From the NCBI GenBank assembly GCA_947522735.1, contig CANNTZ010000013.1, positions 1 through 47,415 on the forward strand: a stretch of 47,415 bases of DNA, read 5' to 3'. The stretch is from an uncultured Oscillospiraceae bacterium. GTDB lineage: Bacteria > Bacillota > Clostridia > Oscillospirales > Ruminococcaceae. The notes beneath the pieces are model-generated. The model saw nothing but the letters and a program-made list of their open reading frames with translations. It had not been told where the DNA came from and ran no database searches. The translations under genes were made by a program, and so were the position numbers. This document shows, one piece after another, positions 16,099 to 23,946 of the stretch; within the stretch, counting starts at the first letter, position 1, and each line of letters starts with the position of its first letter.

Positions 16099-17892
16099 TT
16101 ATTTTATGAGTCCGCTTTCCTTTAGCAGTATCTCAACATCTGTGCCCTGAAGCTTCTTCATCACAACCTTGAGAAGCTCCTTTTCCTTGAAGGAGAGCTT
16201 GATATCCGTTATCGGCTTCTTGTCTATGGCATAGTAGCATGCGCGTAGAAGCTCGCGCACATCGTATTTGCTTCCCCAGACCTCAGGTACGCCGCGGTCG
16301 ATATCAAGCAACGTGTAAACGGATTCCATGCCTGTTCTCATGGAATATTCCGTTGTGAAAATAGTATCGCGGGGCGTCTCGGCAAACTGACCGATGAAAG
16401 CAAAGTTTACCGCGCCGTCCGGCACAACCTTCGGGCGGTCGGATTCCTTTCTCGGTTGGAAGAACGCGTTGATATAAGGCATATAGCAGGTCGTTGTGTT
16501 GCAGGCGTCCTTTGCCAGCGCATCAATTCTTTCCGCAGGCACGCCGATGTGATAGAGCCACTCGCGGCAAACCTCTTCGCCAGTACAATCGCGCATGGCT
16601 TTCTTTACATAGTTGCCCTCCTTGCCTGTATTGAGGGAGTACAGCCATACGAGAACCAGGTTTTTATCCTGAGCTTTGAACTGTGGCTGACGGTTTATCG
16701 TCCATGAGAGATACCAGTTGTCGGTGCTGTCCTTGACCGTAACGATTCCGCCGGTTGTAACCCTGCCCGCACGCGGGTCACGCTTGCAGATATCCATAAT
16801 GTGACCGATGATCTCTTCATCCGAGGTTGCAACGGTTGCGCTCATCCAGTTCGTGGCGTTCACATCGCCGCAGAATTTGTCGGGGTTGCCGTACTCGCCG
16901 TTTTCTGCCTGCGCCGCAATAGCCTTCCACATATCCCACGACTCGCCGAAGCCGTTTCTGATGCCCGACAAGTCGGGTGCGTGGGTCTGGTCACCGTAGC
17001 AGGAGGTGTCTGTGCAGCAGCCGTTTGTGATGAATACGAGGTCGTCCTCGATGAGGTCGATGGTCTCTTCCTTGCCGTCCTTGACGTATACAATCTGCTT
17101 TGCAAGCTTCTTGCCGCCCTCGGCTTCGAGGATAACATTCTTTACATCCATGCCGTATTCTATACGAACGCCATGAGCCTCAAGATACCTGACAAGAGGC
17201 AGTATCATGCTCTCATACTGATTATATTTTGTGAAGCGCAGTGCGCTGAAATCCGGAAGCCCGTCTATATGATGAACATAGCGGCAGAGATAACGCTTCA
17301 TTTCAAGTGCGCTTGACCAACGCTGGAAGGCAAACATCGTCTGCCAATAGAGCCAGAAGTTCGTGCTCCAGAAGCTGTCGGGAAGCACTTCCGAGATTTT
17401 CTTGTCCTCAAGATCCTTTTCTGGCGTGAGAAAGAGCTTTGACAGAGCCATTGCCGACTCCTTGTCAAGCTCAAACCTCTTGTCGGTGTGGGCGTCCTCG
17501 CCGCAATTGACAGTCGCACGGCAGAGGGAGTAGTTCGGGTCGTGCTTGTTGAGCCAGTAATATTCGTCAAGTACAGACACACCGGGCGTCTCTATCGACG
17601 GAACATCGCGGAATGTGTCCCACATTACCTCGAAATGGTTATCCATCTCGCGGCCGCCGCGCATATAGAAGCCCTTCGTTATGTCCTTGCGTCCATCGCA
17701 GCTTCCTCCGGCAAGCTCCAGCTTTTCGAGAAGGTGGATATGCTCGCCCTTCATCTGTCCGTCGCGGACAAGATAGAATGCTGCCGTGAGTCCGGCAAGT
17801 CCGGTGCCTATGATGTAAGCCGATTTTTTGTCGACATCCTTCGGCTTCTCGGGATGTGCGAACGCCTCGTAGGTTCCTGCTGAGTAATACAT
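16099..17892 (-). CDS. ohyA: Oleate hydratase (myosin-cross-reactive antigen family)
   Basis: A 597-residue flavoprotein, the usual length for the family. It adds water to cis-9 double bonds of free unsaturated fatty acids (for example oleate to 10-hydroxystearate), detoxifying host or dietary fatty acids at the membrane surface. The FAD-binding GTGLAGL motif is at residues 29-35. The GGREMDNHFE motif is at 79-88 with E82, the position of the catalytic Glu described for the Staphylococcus enzyme. FWSTNFWLYWQTMFAFQRW and the late MPYINAFFQPR are also family hallmarks. The start follows GGAGG by 8 nt. It has its own promoter at 17926-17954 and lies downstream of a TetR gene on the same strand, with a long palindrome between them. 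The assignment is very secure. Confidence 0.96.
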   Translation of the reverse strand: MYYSAGTYEAFAHPEKPKDVDKKSAYIIGTGLAGLTAAFYLVRDGQMKGEHIHLLEKLELAGGSCDGRKDITKGFYMRGGREMDNHFEVMWDTFRDVPSIETPGVSVLDEYYWLNKHDPNYSLCRATVNCGEDAHTDKRFELDKESAMALSKLFLTPEKDLEDKKISEVLPDSFWSTNFWLYWQTMFAFQRWSSALEMKRYLCRYVHHIDGLPDFSALRFTKYNQYESMILPLVRYLEAHGVRIEYGMDVKNVILEAEGGKKLAKQIVYVKDGKEETIDLIEDDLVFITNGCCTDTSCYGDQTHAPDLSGIRNGFGESWDMWKAIAAQAENGEYGNPDKFCGDVNATNWMSATVATSDEEIIGHIMDICKRDPRAGRVTTGGIVTVKDSTDNWYLSWTINRQPQFKAQDKNLVLVWLYSLNTGKEGNYVKKAMRDCTGEEVCREWLYHIGVPAERIDALAKDACNTTTCYMPYINAFFQPRKESDRPKVVPDGAVNFAFIGQFAETPRDTIFTTEYSMRTGMESVYTLLDIDRGVPEVWGSKYDVRELLRACYYAIDKKPITDIKLSFKEKELLKVVMKKLQGTDVEILLKESGLIK

Positions 17893-17925
17893 GGAAAAGC
17901 CTCCTGTAATTTATTTTCTGACGCT

Positions 17926-17954
17926 ATTGTACCTGCTTTTCCGCCTTTTTTCAA
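17926..17954 (-). promoter_or_regulatory. Promoter of ohyA
   Basis: Read on the minus strand: TTGAAA, a 17-bp spacer, then TACAAT. The predicted start lies about 28 nt before the ATG. The -35 box is only 8 bp from the palindrome at 17963-17999. Confidence 0.75.
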
Positions 17955-17962
17955 TAAACAGA

Positions 17963-17999
17963 AGGAGCGCTGTGATAAATGATTTATCACAGCGCTCTT
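17963..17999. promoter_or_regulatory. Long palindrome between tetR and ohyA (operator or terminator)
   Basis: Arms of 18 bp with one mismatch (G-T) surround a single central base at 17981; the core reads TGTGATAAAT-G-ATTTATCACA. The arms can form a hairpin followed on the minus strand by TTCTGTTTATTG, so it could end the tetR transcript. Its tight symmetry and place just upstream of the ohyA -35 box also fit a TetR-type operator. Both readings remain open. Confidence 0.7.
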
Positions 18000-18041
18000 A
18001 TGTGTAAAAATTTTTATCATACCGGCGTTTTTGATAAAAGA

Positions 18042-18596
18042 TCAGAGCTTAAAGCGCTCCAGCACCTCAGAAACGGAGTCCGTTATCATTATCGCAAGAC
18101 GATCGACAAGCTGCTTCGGGTCTGCCTTCATATCATCCTTTATCCAGTCGAGCATTATTCCAATGAAAACGTATGAATATACCCGCGCGATAAACTCCTT
18201 GTCCTCCTCGCGCACGGTCAGCCCCGTCGACTGCTCTTCTATGACGCCCATAATGAGGTGGTTGGTCAGGGGCTTCAGATATTTTTCCACCTGCTCTCGG
18301 TCGACACAGTGGTAGACATTCATAATGAAGGGCTTGTTCGCAAGCACAGCCTCAAAGATGTTGAGAAGCCCCTCCTGCCAGGTGTCGTGCGTTTTCTTTT
18401 CCTCCAGCGCCTTTCGCGCATCCTCAAGACACGACCACTCAACGAGATCATAAATATCCTTGAAATGATAATAGAAGGTCATGCGGTTTATGCCGCAATC
18501 CTCGGCGATATCGTTTATCGTTATCTTTGTAAGAGGCTTTTTGAGCAGGAGGTTTTTCAGCGATTGTTCAAGCGCCCTTTTTGTAATCTGCGACAT
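18042..18596 (-). CDS. TetR/AcrR-family regulator (DhaS-like)
   Basis: A 184-residue DNA-binding protein. Residues about 5-50 form the TetR helix-turn-helix: SLKNLLLKKPLTKITINDIAEDCGINRMTFYYHFKDIYDLVEW, with the conserved TFYYHF recognition-helix end. The C-terminal part (FEAVLANKPFIMNVYHCVDREQVEKYL) resembles the TetR_C_8 domain of DhaS-type regulators. It lies 149 bp upstream of ohyA on the same strand and has its own strong promoter. By position it is the probable regulator of the oleate hydratase gene, perhaps responding to fatty acids; that is inference. The start follows GGAGG by six nt. Confidence 0.88.
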   Translation of the reverse strand: MSQITKRALEQSLKNLLLKKPLTKITINDIAEDCGINRMTFYYHFKDIYDLVEWSCLEDARKALEEKKTHDTWQEGLLNIFEAVLANKPFIMNVYHCVDREQVEKYLKPLTNHLIMGVIEEQSTGLTVREEDKEFIARVYSYVFIGIMLDWIKDDMKADPKQLVDRLAIMITDSVSEVLERFKL

Positions 18597-18650
18597 TTTT
18601 ACCTCCGAAAAAGCAAATTTTTCATAGCCCTCAGATGCCGCTTTTACCAG

Positions 18651-18679
18651 ATTATATCATATTTTCATGCGCTTTTCAA
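18651..18679 (-). promoter_or_regulatory. Promoter of the TetR gene
   Basis: Read on the minus strand: TTGAAA, a 17-bp spacer, then TATAAT, a near-consensus sigma-A promoter with a leader of about 50 nt. Confidence 0.8.
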
Positions 18680-18737
18680 CCGCAAGGTTTTTATTTTTAG
18701 CGGTGTAAACGGATAGACGGCGAATACCGCATCCGCA

Positions 18738-19553
18738 TCACAATTTCGGATTATCGCAAGATTCGTAGTAAAAACAAAGCTTTTCCTTTTCCACCAGCAG
18801 CCGCAGCGTTTCGGCCTCCTCCGCGCAGTCTGCGTGCGCGATATAAATGCACTGCTTCTCCGGATCAATAATAGACTCCTTCAAAAGCGAAACGATCTCC
18901 TGTATCGAGGTCTGACGCCCCTTAACCTTTTTTATCGGTGTCTGATAGCCGTTCTTATCGGAAATGATGATCGGCTTCACACCGAACAGGTTGCCGAAAA
19001 ACGCCGCCGAGGCCTTGACGCGGCCCGCACGCTTGAGGGCGTCGAGGCTGTGAACCGTGCAATATTCGTTCACGAGGTTGCGCTCTACCGTGATCCGGTC
19101 GGCAACAGCCTGTGCGTCAAGCCCTGCGTCGCGGTATTCCGCCGCGCGCACGGAGAGCATACCCTCTCCCATACAGGCGTTGAGCGAATCGATGCAGAAT
19201 ATTTTTGCTTCCGGGAAGCGCTCCAACAGCTTTTTTGCCACAACCGCTCCGGTATTTACCGAGCCGGACTGCTTGAGCGAGCATCCGATATAGACGATGT
19301 CCTTTTCCTCCTCCAGATATTTGCGGAAGATCCGATCAAATTCCTCGGTCGGAACCTGTGCCGTCAATATCCGGTTGCCGGCTCTCATCGTATCGTAAAG
19401 CTCTTTGGGCGTATAGTATTCAAAATCAAGGCTTGCCCACTGCTCATTCCCGTTCCAAATCGTTTTCATGCGCGCATAATCGATGCCGTAACGCGTGCGG
19501 ATCGATCGATCAATATCGGCGCAGGAATCGGTGATGATCTGAAATTGTCTCAT
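18738..19553 (-). CDS. DegV-family fatty-acid-binding protein, C-terminus apparently shortened
   Basis: A 271-residue cytoplasmic protein of the DegV (EDD fold, FakB-like) family, which binds a fatty acid and in FakA systems presents it for phosphorylation. Visible landmarks are IITDSCADID at the N-terminus, TAQVPTEEF, GCSLKQSGSVNTG, IFCIDSLNACMGEGM and a SLDALKRAGRVKASAAFFGNL region. The family normally ends with a VIG-x-H-x-GPG-type segment; here the frame stops at ESCDNPKL before it, and one of the other frames continues for about 30 codons. A C-terminal frameshift or truncation is likely. I chose the ATG at 19553 (MRQFQ) because GAGGGGG lies 9 nt upstream; the open frame further upstream is not family-like. 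It has its own promoter and lies upstream of tetR and ohyA. No fakA is in the window. Confidence 0.87.
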   Translation of the reverse strand: MRQFQIITDSCADIDRSIRTRYGIDYARMKTIWNGNEQWASLDFEYYTPKELYDTMRAGNRILTAQVPTEEFDRIFRKYLEEEKDIVYIGCSLKQSGSVNTGAVVAKKLLERFPEAKIFCIDSLNACMGEGMLSVRAAEYRDAGLDAQAVADRITVERNLVNEYCTVHSLDALKRAGRVKASAAFFGNLFGVKPIIISDKNGYQTPIKKVKGRQTSIQEIVSLLKESIIDPEKQCIYIAHADCAEEAETLRLLVEKEKLCFYYESCDNPKL

Positions 19554-19589
19554 TACAGATGCCCCCTCAAACTCGTTGCTTTTTTTTTC

Positions 19590-19618
19590 AGTATACCCGT
19601 GCGCGAAAAATGTCGCAA
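19590..19618 (-). promoter_or_regulatory. Promoter of the DegV gene
   Basis: Read on the minus strand: TTGCGA, a 17-bp spacer, then TATACT, with the start about 30 nt before the chosen ATG. This also supports the shorter DegV start. Confidence 0.7.
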
Positions 19619-19647
19619 CGGGCAGAAGCGCGGTTTTGTAGTGTTTT

Positions 19648-19705
19648 GGGACAAAACTCAATAAATGTGGCATTTTTGGACAAAGCCCGGTAAGTGTGGC
19701 ATTTT
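19648..19705 (+). repeat. Two imperfect 29-bp tandem direct repeats
   Basis: Units at 19648-19676 and 19677-19705 match at 23 of 29 positions by eye. Both keep a GGACAAA start and a TGTGGCATTTT end. A shorter GGGACAAAA copy follows near 19737. They lie between the divergent DegV and DUF308 promoters and could be operator repeats or the relic of a mobile-element end. Confidence 0.7.
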
Positions 19706-19798
19706 ATAACATACGCCTGCGTTTGTCCGTTTAAAAGGGACAAAAAGCCTGCTATACTTTATTGTGTAAAATTTCGAGTTGGCGAAGAGGGTGTTTTC

Positions 19799-20380
19799 GT
19801 GCGTTCAGTTGCACCAATGAGAATCGCAAAAATCGGATATCTTGCAATGTCGAGCCTTTTGTGCCTGACAGGAATCCTTTTGATCCTTTTTCCGGACATC
19901 TCCATAAAATTGGCGGGCATATTCGCCGGTATCGTCATGTGCGTGTTCGGTACGATCAAATTGGTTGGCTTTTTTTCAAAGGATTTATTTCGACTGGCCT
20001 TTGAAAATGATTTGGCCTCCGGCATTCTGATGCTTGCGCTCGGGGTCAGCCTGTTTCTTCATACAGAGCGCACGCTGTCGTTTCTGTGTATCGTCATTGG
20101 GATTTTGATTTTAACGGATGGTATGTTCAGGATTGAAATTGCCATGGACGCAAAGCCGTTCGGTATTTCGCTATGGTGGCTGATACTGATATTTGCCATC
20201 GTGACCGGAGCTTTCGGCTGTCTGCTTATTTTCAAGCCGGGCGAGAGCATGGAGGCCATGGCGACGATTCTTGGAGCGTCTCTGATCTGTGACAGCATTC
20301 TCAACTTTATCACCATGCTGACGACCGTAAAAATCATTCACAGGCAGTATCCGAACAATATAGAGAGCATTAAGGGATAA
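19799..20380 (+). CDS. DUF308 (HdeD-like) membrane protein
   Basis: A 193-residue protein with about six hydrophobic helices arranged in pairs (MSSLLCLTGILLILFPD, KLAGIFAGIVMCVFG, ASGILMLALGVSLFL, LSFLCIVIGILILTDG, LWWLILIFAIVTGAFG), the pattern of the HdeD/DUF308 family. Members are membrane proteins linked to stress in some bacteria; the molecular role is unknown. The open frame extends to 19694, but GTG 19799 is favoured because AGAGGG lies 7 nt upstream. A weak -10 (TATACT, 19753-19758) precedes it. It begins a run of four plus-strand genes concerned with membrane lipid and stress. Confidence 0.8.
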   Translation: MRSVAPMRIAKIGYLAMSSLLCLTGILLILFPDISIKLAGIFAGIVMCVFGTIKLVGFFSKDLFRLAFENDLASGILMLALGVSLFLHTERTLSFLCIVIGILILTDGMFRIEIAMDAKPFGISLWWLILIFAIVTGAFGCLLIFKPGESMEAMATILGASLICDSILNFITMLTTVKIIHRQYPNNIESIKG

Positions 20381-20519
20381 ACAGTATTTACCGCTTTGAT
20401 ACGGACGAGAGGATTTTATGAGCAAGCCAAGGGAGTGGAGGGCATGAAAATTCTTCGTGCCCTCCCGGCGAAGGAACCGCGAAAGCGCCACGTGTGCGAG
20501 GGAGCGAGGGAGTATGCTT

Positions 20520-21767
20520 ATGAAAAACAACAGTGAGAGAACAAGCCATAAATATCTGACTATTCCCAATGTAATGAGCCTGCTTCGGCTTGTGCTGATC
20601 CCGGTGATTGTCTGGCTCTATTGCTTTAGAGAAAACCATTTTGCGGCGGTTGCTGTCATTGCGCTTTCCGCCTTAACGGATGTCCTTGACGGAAGGATTG
20701 CGAGAAAATACGATATGGTTTCCGATGCAGGCAAAATTTTAGACCCAGTTGCCGACAAAGTGACGCAGGTCACAATGATCGTTTGCCTCACATACCGTTA
20801 TCCGCAGGTCGTGATCCTGATTGTGCTGTTTTGCATCAAGGAGGCCGTTATGGTGTTTATGGGTTATATGGCGATGCGCTATGCCAAAAGCATCAATTCT
20901 GCAAAATGGTATGGAAAAGCCTGCACCGTGGTTTTGGACGCCTCCATGGCGTTTATGGTTTTGATGCCGTCGCTTTCAAAAACGGCAATCAATATCACGG
21001 TTGCTCTCTGCTGCTGCGCGATGATCCTGTCATTGGCAATGTATCTGCATTTTTACATCACGCTGCTGAAAAGCACGTCGCTTTGGCTTGAACACAAGGA
21101 CGCATGGAAAAAGGCATACAAAATTGCCGTCGGCTGTATTTGGGCGGCCCTTCTGGTCGTTATCCTTATAAACAGAGAGCGTTTTTCCGTCGATGAGGTG
21201 CTGCGCTATTCGCCGGCAAACCCCGCGCTTGCCGCCATGACAATGCTTCTGCTGTTTGCATTGAAATCCGTGAGCATAGTTATATATTGCGGTATCCTCT
21301 ATGCTGCCGACGGGATCCTTTTCCCGTTGCCGGTTGCCATACTCCTGAACATTATCGGCACCGCCATTATGGTGACGATTCCCTATTTTATCGGACGGCA
21401 AAGCGGGAAGGATTTATCTCAAAAAATACTGTCACGCTTTCCCAAGGCCGGCTTGATCAAAGCCTTCAGGGACAAGAACGATTTTATCTTCACGCTGGTT
21501 GCAAGATCGATCGGTTTTTTGCCTTGCGATATTGTCAGCCTGTATTTCGGCGCCTGCCAGACAAATTATCCCAAATATCTTGCCGCCTGCATCGTGGGAA
21601 TGCTGCCGTCAATTGTTACGCTTCCGATAATCGGGACAAATGCTTCCAATATCGGTTCGCCGCAATTTATCATATCCATATGCGTCAACGCTTTCTGCAT
21701 GCTCGGCTCCCTGACTGCCTGTGCAGTGATAAGAGCTAAGCAGAGCGGAGGAGAGAGCGAAGAATGA
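20520..21767 (+). CDS. CDP-alcohol phosphatidyltransferase fused to a VTT (DedA/TMEM64-like) domain
   Basis: A 415-residue membrane protein with two families joined. Residues about 12-190 are a CDP-alcohol phosphatidyltransferase of PgsA/cardiolipin-synthase type. The full motif D-x2-DG-x2-AR-x8-G-x3-D-x3-D is present: D54, D57, G58, A61, R62, G71, D75 and D79. It would join a CDP-activated lipid to an alcohol such as glycerol-3-phosphate. Residues about 225-405 look like a VTT/SNARE-associated domain of the TVP38/TMEM64/DedA group (ILFPLPVAILLNIIGTAIMVTIPYFIG, LVARSIGFLPCDIVSLYFGA), a family now linked to lipid scrambling or transport. The ATG at 20520 (MKNNSER) is preferred, 9 nt after GAGGG. 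A fusion would couple phospholipid synthesis with transbilayer movement; that coupling is inference. Confidence 0.85.
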   Translation: MKNNSERTSHKYLTIPNVMSLLRLVLIPVIVWLYCFRENHFAAVAVIALSALTDVLDGRIARKYDMVSDAGKILDPVADKVTQVTMIVCLTYRYPQVVILIVLFCIKEAVMVFMGYMAMRYAKSINSAKWYGKACTVVLDASMAFMVLMPSLSKTAINITVALCCCAMILSLAMYLHFYITLLKSTSLWLEHKDAWKKAYKIAVGCIWAALLVVILINRERFSVDEVLRYSPANPALAAMTMLLLFALKSVSIVIYCGILYAADGILFPLPVAILLNIIGTAIMVTIPYFIGRQSGKDLSQKILSRFPKAGLIKAFRDKNDFIFTLVARSIGFLPCDIVSLYFGACQTNYPKYLAACIVGMLPSIVTLPIIGTNASNIGSPQFIISICVNAFCMLGSLTACAVIRAKQSGGESEE

Positions 21768-21807
21768 CCGCGCCGGGATATTCTCTCGAACGAGGCACAC
21801 CTTGAAT

Positions 21808-21924
21808 ATGGATGAGCAGGTGCCGTATATCGGCTCCGGCGCCATGCTTATTGACTGCAGCGGGATATATCGGGAGGCTGACCGCTTTTGCGAGGAACCG
21901 GTTTTCCCGCAGGAGGCCCGATAA
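21808..21924 (+). CDS. Possible 38-residue ORF of unknown nature
   Basis: A short open frame beginning MDEQVPYIGSGAMLIDCSG in the 212-bp gap before the alarmone synthetase. It has only a weak GAGG upstream at long spacing. It may be a remnant of a longer gene or chance. No family recognised. Confidence 0.2.
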   Translation: MDEQVPYIGSGAMLIDCSGIYREADRFCEEPVFPQEAR

Positions 21925-21979
21925 AATCCGATTCCGGCAATTGCCGCAACGTCCATACATAGAAAGTCCGTGATATACC

Positions 21980-22675
21980 ATGACCGAGCAGCCCAATAAA
22001 AATTTGGAGCAGTTTTTCCTGTCGCAGATATCCAGCAATCGTTTTCAAAGCATGGCTCAAAAATATACTAAGCCATACAGAGAATTGATGGCTTATTACC
22101 GATGCGCCATGATGGAGGTCGCTACAAAATTCAATGTGCTCAACGAGGAGCTGTCTCTGCAATACGACCGGAATCCCATTGAATCCATCAAGACAAGGCT
22201 GAAAACTCCGGAGAGTATCCTGGAAAAATGCAGAAGAAAGAATATAGGCCTTACTGCGGAAAGCATTGAGGAGAGCATATACGATATTGCCGGCGTCCGC
22301 GTAATATGTGCATTTCCATCGGATATCTATATGCTTTCGGCTGCTTTTTTGAAGCAGGACGATATCCGCTTGATAATGCAAAAGGACTACATTGAAAATC
22401 CGAAATCCAATGGCTACAGAAGCCTGCATCTGATTGTTGAGATCCCGATCTTCCTTCATGACGAGAAAAGGGCCATGAAGGTGGAGGTACAGTTCCGTAC
22501 AATTTCCATGGATTGGTGGGCAAGCTTAGAGCACAGGATATACTACAAAAAGGATTACGAGCTTGCGGATAATGCGAAGAAGCAACTGAAGGAATGTGCC
22601 GATATCAGCGCAGCGCTCGATTACAGGATGGAAAACATATATAAGAGCCTCGGAGAGCATATCGAATGGAGCTGA
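21980..22675 (+). CDS. Small alarmone synthetase (RelQ-like GTP pyrophosphokinase)
   Basis: A 231-residue cytoplasmic protein consisting of a RelA/SpoT synthetase domain only, the size of RelQ/YjbM-type enzymes, with no HD hydrolase or TGS domain. Motifs seen: SIYDIAGVRVICAFPSDIY, the G-loop-like NPKSNGYRSLHLIVEIP, and VEVQFRTISMDWWASLEHRIYYK with the nucleotide-binding E-x-Q-x-R-T. It would make (p)ppGpp from ATP and GDP/GTP under stress. The ribosome binding site before the ATG is weak. It sits between a phospholipid-synthesis fusion gene and an alpha/beta hydrolase, all on the plus strand, which suggests a membrane or stress-response unit. Confidence 0.92.
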   Translation: MTEQPNKNLEQFFLSQISSNRFQSMAQKYTKPYRELMAYYRCAMMEVATKFNVLNEELSLQYDRNPIESIKTRLKTPESILEKCRRKNIGLTAESIEESIYDIAGVRVICAFPSDIYMLSAAFLKQDDIRLIMQKDYIENPKSNGYRSLHLIVEIPIFLHDEKRAMKVEVQFRTISMDWWASLEHRIYYKKDYELADNAKKQLKECADISAALDYRMENIYKSLGEHIEWS

Positions 22676-22801
22676 GGAAGGAGTTAAAACAAAGCGCCGT
22701 TATTTCGGTTATTGCCGCTCATTGCGGCCGGGCGCGGTTGCCGTCTTTTTTGAGAGATGAAGGAGCGCCCGAGCAATCCGGAAAAAGAAAGGATGATCTG
22801 A

Positions 22802-23827
22802 ATGAAAGCATTTTCCGAGAAGGCTATAAAAATCGCCGGCATTACTGCCGGCGCGGCCGTTGCCGCCTCCCTTTCCGCCTATGGCACGACAAAGTATCTC
22901 GTCAACATCGCGCTGGATCGTGAAATGCCAAAGACCGTGCGAAAAGCGGGGAAATTGATATCCGGAGAGAAAAACAACAGAGCTTTTTCGGAGGCGCGCG
23001 AAAAAGCGTCCGAGAGGCTGGCCGCGGCTCCGCATGAAACGGTTGAAATAACCGCCCACGACGGAGAAAAGCTTGTCGGCCACTTTGTTCCGTGCGAAAA
23101 TCCGAAAAGAGTAGTCATTGTCGTGCATGGCTGGCGTTCCTCATGGCATCGTGATTTTGGCTTGGTGGCCGATTTCTGGAAAAACCGTCAATGCAGTGTG
23201 CTGTATGTTGAGCAGCGCGGTCAGAACAACAGCGGCGGTGAATATATGGGCTTTGGCCTGACGGAACGGTTTGACTGCCTCGATTGGATAAATTGGGTGA
23301 TCGGGCGTTGCGGTGAGAATATCCCGATCTATCTTGCCGGCGTTTCAATGGGCGCGACAACGGTGCTGATGTCGGCGGGGCTTGACCTTCCGGCCAATGT
23401 ACACGGTATCATGGCCGATTGCGGCTTTACATCGCCGAGGGCTATCTGGAAGCATATCGCGCGCAGAAATTTGCATATCGGCTTTGAAATACGCGGAGCC
23501 ATAGCAAACGCTATATGCAAGCAGAAAATATCCGTGGGCACCGAAGACTACTCGACGACAGACGCGCTGAAGGCTTCGGATATCCCGGTTCTGCTTGTGC
23601 ATGGCGCAAACGATCATTTTGTTCCGGTGGAAATGACGTATGAGAATTATTCCGCCTGCAATGCGCCAAAACAACTGCTGATTGTTCCGGGGGCGGATCA
23701 TGGGATGAGTTATTTTGTTGAGCCGGAAAAATACGAAGCGGTTGCCGAACGGTTCTGGGAAGACCACGATCAGCCTGCCGGCAGCCCGCAAAAATCAAGC
23801 GGCGCCGAACAAAACACCTTGCCTTGA
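22802..23827 (+). CDS. Membrane-anchored alpha/beta hydrolase
   Basis: A 341-residue protein. Residues about 10-30 (AGITAGAAVAASLSAYG) form a signal anchor. The hydrolase fold follows: oxyanion-region HGW at 109-111, nucleophile elbow GVSMGA with S182, acid D271 in HGANDHF and H300 in GADHGMS. The closest type I recognise is the BAAT/YqkD-like or FrsA-like alpha/beta hydrolases, which often hydrolyse lipids or esters. The start follows AAAGGA by 8 nt. It is the last of four same-strand genes and is followed by a strong terminator. The substrate is unknown; context suggests a lipid. Confidence 0.85.
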   Translation: MKAFSEKAIKIAGITAGAAVAASLSAYGTTKYLVNIALDREMPKTVRKAGKLISGEKNNRAFSEAREKASERLAAAPHETVEITAHDGEKLVGHFVPCENPKRVVIVVHGWRSSWHRDFGLVADFWKNRQCSVLYVEQRGQNNSGGEYMGFGLTERFDCLDWINWVIGRCGENIPIYLAGVSMGATTVLMSAGLDLPANVHGIMADCGFTSPRAIWKHIARRNLHIGFEIRGAIANAICKQKISVGTEDYSTTDALKASDIPVLLVHGANDHFVPVEMTYENYSACNAPKQLLIVPGADHGMSYFVEPEKYEAVAERFWEDHDQPAGSPQKSSGAEQNTLP

Positions 23828-23861
23828 GCCGGTTGGCGTCTCGTTTCGGCGCTGATGCGCT

Positions 23862-23900
23862 TTCGCCGGAAAGACGATATCTTTCCGGCGAAGTTTTTTG
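23862..23900 (+). terminator. Terminator after the alpha/beta hydrolase
   Basis: Perfect 12-bp stem (23862-23873 with 23881-23892, core CGCCGGAAAG/CTTTCCGGCG) and 7-nt loop, followed by GTTTTTTG. The hairpin and its upstream flank resemble a second copy near 41227-41270. Confidence 0.9.
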
Positions 23901-23946
23901 TTATAATATAAGCAGCCGTCGCGCGTTCCTTACGTCGCGGCTTTTT

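Noticed and set aside
17971..17991. TGTGA...TCACA considered as a CRP/FNR-type site
   Set aside because: The half-sites are 11 bp apart instead of 6, so it does not fit the CRP/FNR spacing; a TetR operator or terminator is more likely.
19753..19758. TATACT as a full promoter for the DUF308 gene
   Set aside because: A good -35 box is not found at 16-18 bp; only TTTAAA fits, so it was left as a possible -10 and not listed as a promoter.
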